Under the pieces are notes generated by a model, which saw only the letters and a list, made by a program, of their open reading frames with translations, searched no databases and was not told the origin of the DNA. Positions 57,761 to 64,000 of a DNA stretch of 64,000 bases are shown here, one piece after another. The DNA is from Mangifera indica (lineage: Eukaryota; Streptophyta; Magnoliopsida; Sapindales; Anacardiaceae), in NCBI RefSeq assembly GCF_011075055.1, contig NW_025401176.1, forward strand, positions 1-64,000, written 5' to 3'. A program made the translations under genes and the position numbers. Positions within the stretch are counted from its first letter, which is position 1. The number at the start of each line of letters is the position of its first letter.

Positions 57761-58075
57761 TTGGGAGGAGTGTTCACAACATGTTGAATTTGCTTATAAT
57801 AGAAGTATTCATTCAACACCTAATTGCTTATCCTTTCGAAGTTGTTTATGGTTTTAATCTGCTTACCCTTTTGGATTTATTGCCTTGACTTATTGAGGAA
57901 AAAAGTTAGTTTGGATGGCAAGAAGAAAGCTGAATTGGTTAAACAATTACATGAAAAGGTATGACAACATATAGAGAGAAGGACCGAGCAATATGCAAAT
58001 CAAAACAATAAAGGTTGAAAGAAAGTTGTTTTTGAGGCTGGTGAATGGGTTTGGGTTCATATGCAAAAGATAGAT
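57761..58075 (+). pseudogene. Gypsy-A integrase C-terminal remnant
   Basis: Reads WEECSQHVEFAYNRSIHST, then FEVVYGFN, then further on KKAELVKQLHEKV, RRTEQYANQ and KKVVFEAGEWVWVHM. It ends abruptly at about 58075, and no gypsy LTR follows. The next recognisable sequence is the ARIA-like gene fragment. Confidence 0.85.
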
Positions 58076-58217
58076 TCTCTGAGCTTTTTGCATGCAATTA
58101 TATGACTAATGTGTTAAATTTTGAAAGAGATTTATTAAATAAATTGAGTGTATAATTATAATTTGGTTTAATAGATGACATCAAAACATTAATATTTTTT
58201 TCCTTTTTTCTTCATAG

Positions 58218-59595
58218 GTGTTGAACCATCTGTTGTACATGATGTGGGTTGTAGATGAGGCTGTTCAAAGACAAGTTGCCTTGGTTCTAGCTCATTTATG
58301 TGTAAAACTATTTTCATTGATAATAATGGTATAGGTATTTGTGCCAATTTTAGTCACAATTATCTTTAGTTGTTCCATTTATATTTGTTCTCCCCTTGTT
58401 AGCTTGTGTGTAATTCTACATTTTTTACCTGCAGAATAAGAATTACTTTAGAGCTTTTTAGGGGAACAACTGTGAAACTGCAAAAAGACAGTTCAATGGC
58501 CTTGTATAAGTTGGCTACCAAATCCTTTTAACTCTCTCCTATAGATACAGCTCCTCTATCACCACCTTTCAGATTTTTCTTTCCCTTTTAATCTTCTTAG
58601 AGTTTCATGAGGAATAATTTGTTATGTTGACTTGCATCTCTTGGATGCTAGAAGTGAAAATTTTAGTTTCTTCTGATTCACATTTAGTGTTTTTAAAAAG
58701 CCAAAAGACTATTTCCCACCCAAACTATGCTGAATTTTCAAAGTTTCCCTTGTTAACTTTGAAAATACCATTTACCCACCTATGACCGGTTAAATTTAAT
58801 GGAACCTTAACCCTTGAAAATTTAATCTTATTCCCCCCTTAAAAGTTTTAAAACTAACATTTTATTTCCTAAGCCAAGTTTGAAAAGATCGCATTTACCC
58901 CCCTAAGATTTATTTCAAAACCCGTTTACTTTCTCTAGGGCCATCGCTGACCGTTTCTCCTTTCTGATAGTTTCCTTTCCACCGACGGCCTATCCTAATG
59001 ACAGATGACGTCTCTCAACACCAGATGGGTTGGTGCGAGCCGTCGGTGGAAGGGAAACCATCGGGAGAGAGAGACGGTCAGCGATGGCTCGGGAGAAAGT
59101 GAATGAGTTTTGAAATAAACGTGATCTTTTCAAACTTGGCTTAGGGGAGAAAAGTTAGTTTTTTAAATTTAGGGGGGGAAATGAAATCATATTTAAGTTT
59201 ATTTTTAATATTAAATATAAAATGATGATTTTACCCTTAAAATTAACAGATTTAAACGGTCATAGGTAGGTAAATGAGATTTTCAAAGTTAACAGGGAAA
59301 ACTTTGAGAATTCAGTATAGTTTGAGTGGGAAATAGTCCTTTGGCCTTTTTAAAATTACATAATTTTGTTGCAGGTGTATTTGGGTGAGTAATATGTAAA
59401 CAATCCAACTTTGTTTGATGTATCATTTCTAGTTGAAAGTATGAAGTTTTTCTTATGTATGCGTTTATTAATTTTAATACTTCTTTTATGTGTAAAATTT
59501 CTTTTATGTTATCAGGTAAACTGTTCCATGCCCACAAAATTATCTTGCTTGCTTCTTCAAATGCTTTTCATGCAATGTTTGGTGGTGGTTATAGG
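58218..59595 (+). pseudogene. ARIA-like ARM-repeat/BTB gene fragment
   Basis: Remnant of a host gene. Four exon-like blocks keep splice borders. 58218-58334: VLNHLLYMMWVVDEAVQRQV, then ALVLAHLC and TIFIDNNG (last ARM repeats). 58435-58569: TTVKLQKDSSMALYKLATKS, then LSPIDTAPLSPP. 59374-59440: VYLGE, stop, YVNNPTLFDVSFLVES (start of the BTB domain). 59516-59595: GKLFHAHKIILLASSNAFHA, then MFGGGYR (BTB). These match the junction of ARM repeats and BTB domain in plant ARIA/ABAP1-type proteins, which act as nuclear adaptors in ABA signalling and cell-cycle control. Stops and a missing base or two break each block. The upstream ARM repeats and the rest of BTB are absent. Confidence 0.85.
58699..59346. 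mobile_element. Mutator-type MITE 4 (648 bp, perfect 9-bp TSD)
   Basis: The left end AGCCAAAAGACTATTTCCCA and the inverted right end GGCCAAAGGACTATTTCCCA start inverted repeats of about 120 bp (both include TTAACTTTGAAAAT and CATTTACC(C)ACCTATGACC-type sequence). It is flanked exactly by TTTTTAAAA (58690-58698 and 59347-59355). Termini are close to those of MITE 1. It lies in an intron of the ARIA-like fragment. Confidence 0.9.
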
Positions 59596-59995
59596 GTAAG
59601 CTTTAATTTTTTTTTCATTTCTCTGTCCATTATTTGTTTAGAAATAAATCCTCCAACCGTTGAACTTACCATTATTAACTAAAAAGCAATTATGATTTAA
59701 AATTAACATTTGTGAAGATTTGTATAGGGATTTGTGGTCTTCAATAGCGGAATTAATTACAAAAATTTTGCAAGCATCACAAATCCTACTTCAGATCGCC
59801 CTTATAGGATAATTAATTCATAGATATGTTGTTTTCACATACAAAGCATTTTATGAATATACTTACATTGATGACTCCTTTGTTTTTCGTTGATAACTAA
59901 AGTTTGCAAAGTAACGCTCTTAGAACCAAATGCAGGTATGCTTTTTGGTGTCCACACAAAGTAGTCAAATGGAGGCTGAAACAGTGCTTAAGGTT
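59596..59995. other. Non-coding stretch after the ARIA-like fragment
   Basis: AT-rich and without recognised features. It probably includes remains of downstream introns of the ARIA-like gene, but I found no further BTB-domain match. Confidence 0.4.
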
Positions 59996-61011
59996 TGTTA
60001 GAACTTGAGGATAGTTTGTAGTTTGAGAAAGAAAGGTGAAAAACTCTCTATGCGGCTAGGGTTTTGTATATTTAAAAGGATGCGTGAGAAAATCAAGAGA
60101 AAAAAAGTGTATTAGTAATATACTAACATGTACACTTGGTCTAAGCGCAAGGCCTGGGTGTACTTGATCTAGGTTTAAAAATTGAGTGTATTTTGCCATG
60201 TACAGCCAGTCCGTGCACTAAGCCTCAGTGTATATCTCATGTACAGTTAGTCCATGCTTCAAGACTAGATGTATGCCTTTGTTTTTCTCTTTCATTCACA
60301 CCTAGGTGTGATTTTTGTCATGCCTAAGCATGTTTGCTATGCTCGATTTATGGTGTTTGGATTGGCTGTACATTAATTAATTCCTTTCCATGATTTTAGG
60401 CAATTAACCTAAATCATGGGCATGGATAGAAATATGATAAAATTCTATCCTAGGCAATGTTAAAATTCAAGTTAATTGGATTTATCTAGTTGAATAAATC
60501 CAATCCTATTTATTCTCGCAAATGCCACTAGTCTTTTAGGATTATTACACTAAGGTCCTTAAGTACTATAAACTATATTTTTGGGCCTATAAATCTTTCC
60601 AAGGCTTTAAATTCTCTATCCAAAATTCGAACCAAATCCAACTTGGATAATCCTACATTTTCAGAGTTCATCAACTCCTTTTATGTTCGACCCATAAGCT
60701 AGCTACTAAGTTAACAGTGGTCAGATTTGTGTTGAGCTTTCCAACCAACATCTATTTAGACATAAATCTAGATTGGCTTCTAACAAGATACCATGACTAC
60801 CTGATTAGTGGAAGGTCAACATATGACTTCATGATTTGTTAATAATATGGTTACTTATACAATTAGATCATTCTATCACAGGATATCTCTTCGAGACTAA
60901 GGTATAGATAAAATGTCATCCTCTAAGATCCTCGAATTATATAGAATGATTTTTGTCAACGATTGGATAATATCGGTTTAAACAATAACTCAATCCCACT
61001 ATATAACACCC
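59996..61011 (-). mobile_element. Minus-strand Ty1/copia LTR remnant
   Basis: Read on the minus strand, 60690-60830 matches the middle of the copia LTRs at 6947-8767 and 42652-44093: CATGACTACCT, then GATTGG(C)TTCTAACA and GACCCATAAGCT, all in the expected order on the plus strand as complements. The plus strand starts TGTTAGAACTTGAGG at 59996, which would be the LTR's 3' end. It is cut at 61011 by the minus-strand chromovirus LTR. It is diverged from the other copies. Confidence 0.6.
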
Positions 61012-63381
61012 CTCTATAGACGCATACCTCTACTTTGAATATGTACTTAAATAGACGTGTTAACTTAAACTTTTTCAACACATACAATGGACATTAAATG
61101 CAAGGCCACAAATAAACTCCTACACATGCAAAAAAAGTTGTACTTATTAAGAATAACATCACTATAATATTAAATAATCCAAATAAAAAAACCAATGTGT
61201 CTAGAATGCACAAATAATAAACAACAATGTATAACAATTAACCTAATACAAATATCATAATAGTAATGGTCCATAGCACAAATGACCAAAATGTCCCTCA
61301 CTCATGCAATATCTTAAGTCAACCCATTAGCTGCCCTGTCACTCTATAGCTCCACATATTTACCTATAAAACTATAAAAAGAACACGGTGAGTAATAAAT
61401 ACTCAATAAGTAGGTGACCTCTCGACACCTTGCACACAAAATTATAATATTCATAATCCATATACGTGTTCCATTTCCAAATCATGATGTGGTATTCTCA
61501 GATATTTTGCTAGCATCCCAAATGCCAATCTAAACTATTTTGGCACCCAATGCCTAATCTCGAATGATGGTGTCATCTCGGATGATTAATATCAAATGAT
61601 ATATGTCAGTGTCTCTAAAGTCTAGTGAAAGCATAAGACATCTTAGATGTCAAACATAAGGTATATCTAGTACATTTACTAGTTGGGCGTCGAGCTAAGG
61701 ATACTCTATCACAAGAGGAGTAAGACCCCATACCTCTCTCAATATTACGCAAATATCCTAAATGCTAGGACAGCCAAACATAAGTGTGTTGTATGCACAA
61801 GTATCCTAGATGCTAAGGCTCCTTGCACAGGTGCATAATAATCATATGAGTATTGTGGTCACATAGACTAACCATAATGCTTTCACTGTTACATTACATA
61901 TAGCTTTATGGCTAAAGTAAAGATAGATATCTTTTTCAATTTTTGACCTGGAATTGCTTCAATTGGGGTCTATGTAATCATCTTTATAGTTAGACACCCC
62001 CAAGATACTTAATAAACTCAGTTTATCTTCATTAGGGATGAGAGATTCTCATTCCCTATATTCTCATTTTTTAGGAGTAAAATAGTTATTTACATAACCA
62101 TGGACAGGTGTGGCTATCCCATGCACCAACATCTCTAAAATTTGAAAAACACCAATGGTGTCTTATCTTCATATGGGTATATAACCTAAACTAACAAACA
62201 CAACCATATGTCCTATACCATACAGGCACATGCTATTTTTAATTCCAAATGCTCATTTTCTCAATGCACACGAGGATAATTTATGCTTTAAGACCCATGA
62301 GCATGTTTCTAATCCTACATGAGCATGTACCACACTTCAACAGATTTCATCTTTGTCTAAATATATGTTTTCAGCCAATACACCACAATTACCGAAGTGT
62401 AATCAAACCTAACTTGTCTTAAAGTACCATAACTTGCTTCTTTAGTGTTACAAACCATCAAGCTTGCGGTAAATAACAAATCATAGCCTTAATTATATAA
62501 ATACAACGAATTTAGCATACTATTGACATAGTTTTACAAACTTTTAAGCTTAATGCTTTATTCAGTCTTCATATCGATTTATCCAAATCAAAGTTAGGTC
62601 ACTGTATTTCGCATATTACGCATAAGCTTATATCCATTGAAAATCAAATCATCTCATAAACTAAAACTTCATAAACATATATTTGTGAGGATCATTTACT
62701 TACAAGTTTACATATTTACATCTGCATATATCAAAACTAACATAGCAACTTAATCAATTTAATATATGATACATACATGCCAAAGTCTTGATCCATTCAT
62801 ACATCATCTCATAAATCCTCATGACTGATCAAAGCAAAATATAAAGAGGAAGGCCATACTACTTACCTTTCTTCTAGCAAATAACAATCTACATATGGCA
62901 AAGACAAAATCCTCGACAAATCCTTATGTTTTATGGCTTAAAAGTCTCATTTGACTCTCTTTTAATTCCCTCTGATATTTTTGAAAATATGATGAATAAT
63001 CCTTAGCCAAATGTCTTAGCGTTCTTTTTATTTTGCTAGAAAAATGCCTCACACATTTATATGCCACCATACACATAATTATACTTGTTGTTACCCATTA
63101 ATGGTAGTGTCTAAAATCGCTACGAAATTACTTTTTATCCAGGATTCAAATTTTCTCACCATATATTGGCATGTATTCCTTTATACACAAGTGTGTGTTT
63201 ATCCAAAATTTAGCTATTTTCACATGCTTTGTGGAAAATGACCGTTTTGCTCTTGCCTACACATATAAAAGTGTGAAAACCCTTCACATGACTATACACA
63301 TCCAAAATCACATAATACAATACAATAAGCATAATCAAAAGGCAAACAATGAAATAAACTTAGATGTAGTTATGGGTGACA
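61012..63381 (-). mobile_element. 3' LTR of a minus-strand Del/Tekay-like chromovirus (2.37 kb)
   Basis: The plus strand starts TATAACACCCCTCTATAGACG, the complement of the end of the solo LTR at 46309 (GAGGGGTGTTATA). It ends GTTATGGGTGACA, so on its own strand it opens TGTCACCCATAAC, close to TGTAACACCCATAGG. A PPT-like AATGGATGAGAAA lies directly upstream on the minus strand (63382-63394). The chromodomain and integrase tail follow, which ties this LTR family to Del/Tekay chromoviruses. The possible target word on the left is CACTA; the partner is outside the window. Confidence 0.85.
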
Positions 63382-63394
63382 TTTCTCATCCATT

Positions 63395-64000
63395 AAAAGA
63401 ATTTTGTCCTTGAAATTCACTCAAACAATTATGGGAACCTCTATCTCATATTCTGTTTCACTCTCAAGTGACTTCTTTGACCTAATAATTCCTCCGAAGA
63501 ACCTTAATTAGAGAAATTTGCTTATTTTTAAGCTCTTTAACCTATCTATCTAGAATTTGAACCAGATTCCTCTTATAGACTAGATTATCCTTAATCCTTA
63601 TCATACTTATGCAATAACGACATATGGAACACGTTATGACTGCGATTCATACTTGTTAGTAATGTAAGTTGGTAGACAACCTTACCTATACACTTTAGAA
63701 TCTTGAAAGATCCCAAAAACTTCGGAGCCAATTTATCGCTCTGATTGAGTCTTAACATATATTTGTAAAGGGAAACTTTCACAATTACCTTATCACTCAT
63801 CTCAAATTCCAAGTCCAACCTCATCTCATTTGTATAGCTTTTTTGTTGATCTTAGGCTTGTTTCATCCTTTCTCTGATCAGTCTGACATCCTCAATCATT
63901 TTTTGGGTCACTTTTAGTCCAAAGTTTGTATCAGAGCATCTTTCTCACTTATCTCATTGTAATGAAGAGATAATTTGAACTTTCTCCTATAAAGTACATC
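63395..64000 (-). pseudogene. Del/Tekay-like chromovirus pol C-terminus: integrase tail and chromodomain
   Basis: On the minus strand from 64000: SEKDALIQTLD, then (with stops) RMSD and KPKINKKAIQMR-type fragments. At 63824-63591 an open stretch MRLDLEFEMSDKVIVKVSLY, LAPKFLGSFKILKCIGKVVY and RSHNVFHMSLLHKYDKD is the integrase C-terminal domain of gypsy elements. After the stop the chromodomain remnant follows (VKELKNKQISLIKVL, then a degraded VEEATWE). It is broken by several stops and continues beyond the window. Confidence 0.88.

Overview
This is nuclear DNA from a flowering plant, most likely a eudicot. The evidence is AT-rich sequence, GT-AG introns, a two-exon patatin-like phospholipase of the plant pPLA-III type, an ARIA-type ARM/BTB gene fragment, and plant lineages of Ty1/copia, Ty3/gypsy and Mutator (MULE) transposons. 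I see one intact host gene, at 29.5-30.8 kb. Almost everything else that can be recognised is transposon sequence in nested, decaying layers.

Layout. 1-8.8 kb: a decayed Ty1/copia element (+) interrupted by two long LTRs and ending in a 1.8 kb LTR. 8.8-10.9 kb: a second copia element (-) with gag/protease, PBS and a 1.0 kb LTR. 11.2-11.9 kb: a Mutator-type MITE with a perfect 9-bp target duplication. 12.9-26.0 kb: two related MULEs. MULE-2 (16332-25954) carries a DUF1985/Ulp1 cysteine-protease-like gene (+) and, convergent to it, a MuDR-type transposase gene (-). It sits inside the right terminal repeat of MULE-1, a deleted relative; both 9-bp target duplications are still readable. 26-29.4 kb: no gene, one probable LTR remnant. 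29.5-30.8 kb: the pPLA-III gene. 31-33.4 kb: two more MITEs. 33.4-40.4 kb: no gene recognised, some simple repeats.

40.4-58.1 kb is a retrotransposon nest. A gypsy element (gypsy-A) contains a full-length but internally deleted copia element (42652-53157), whose 5' LTR contains a solo chromovirus LTR. A second solo LTR of that chromovirus family splits the gypsy-A polyprotein between protease and reverse transcriptase. 58.2-59.6 kb: a decayed fragment of an ARIA-like host gene with a fourth MITE in one of its introns. 60-64 kb: a minus-strand copia LTR cut by a minus-strand Del/Tekay-like chromovirus whose 3' end (integrase tail, chromodomain, 2.4 kb LTR) runs off the window.

Only the phospholipase gene looks functional. 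The MULE genes retain catalytic residues but carry premature stops. All coordinates were read by eye. Boundaries supported by target duplications are exact; other boundaries are approximate.
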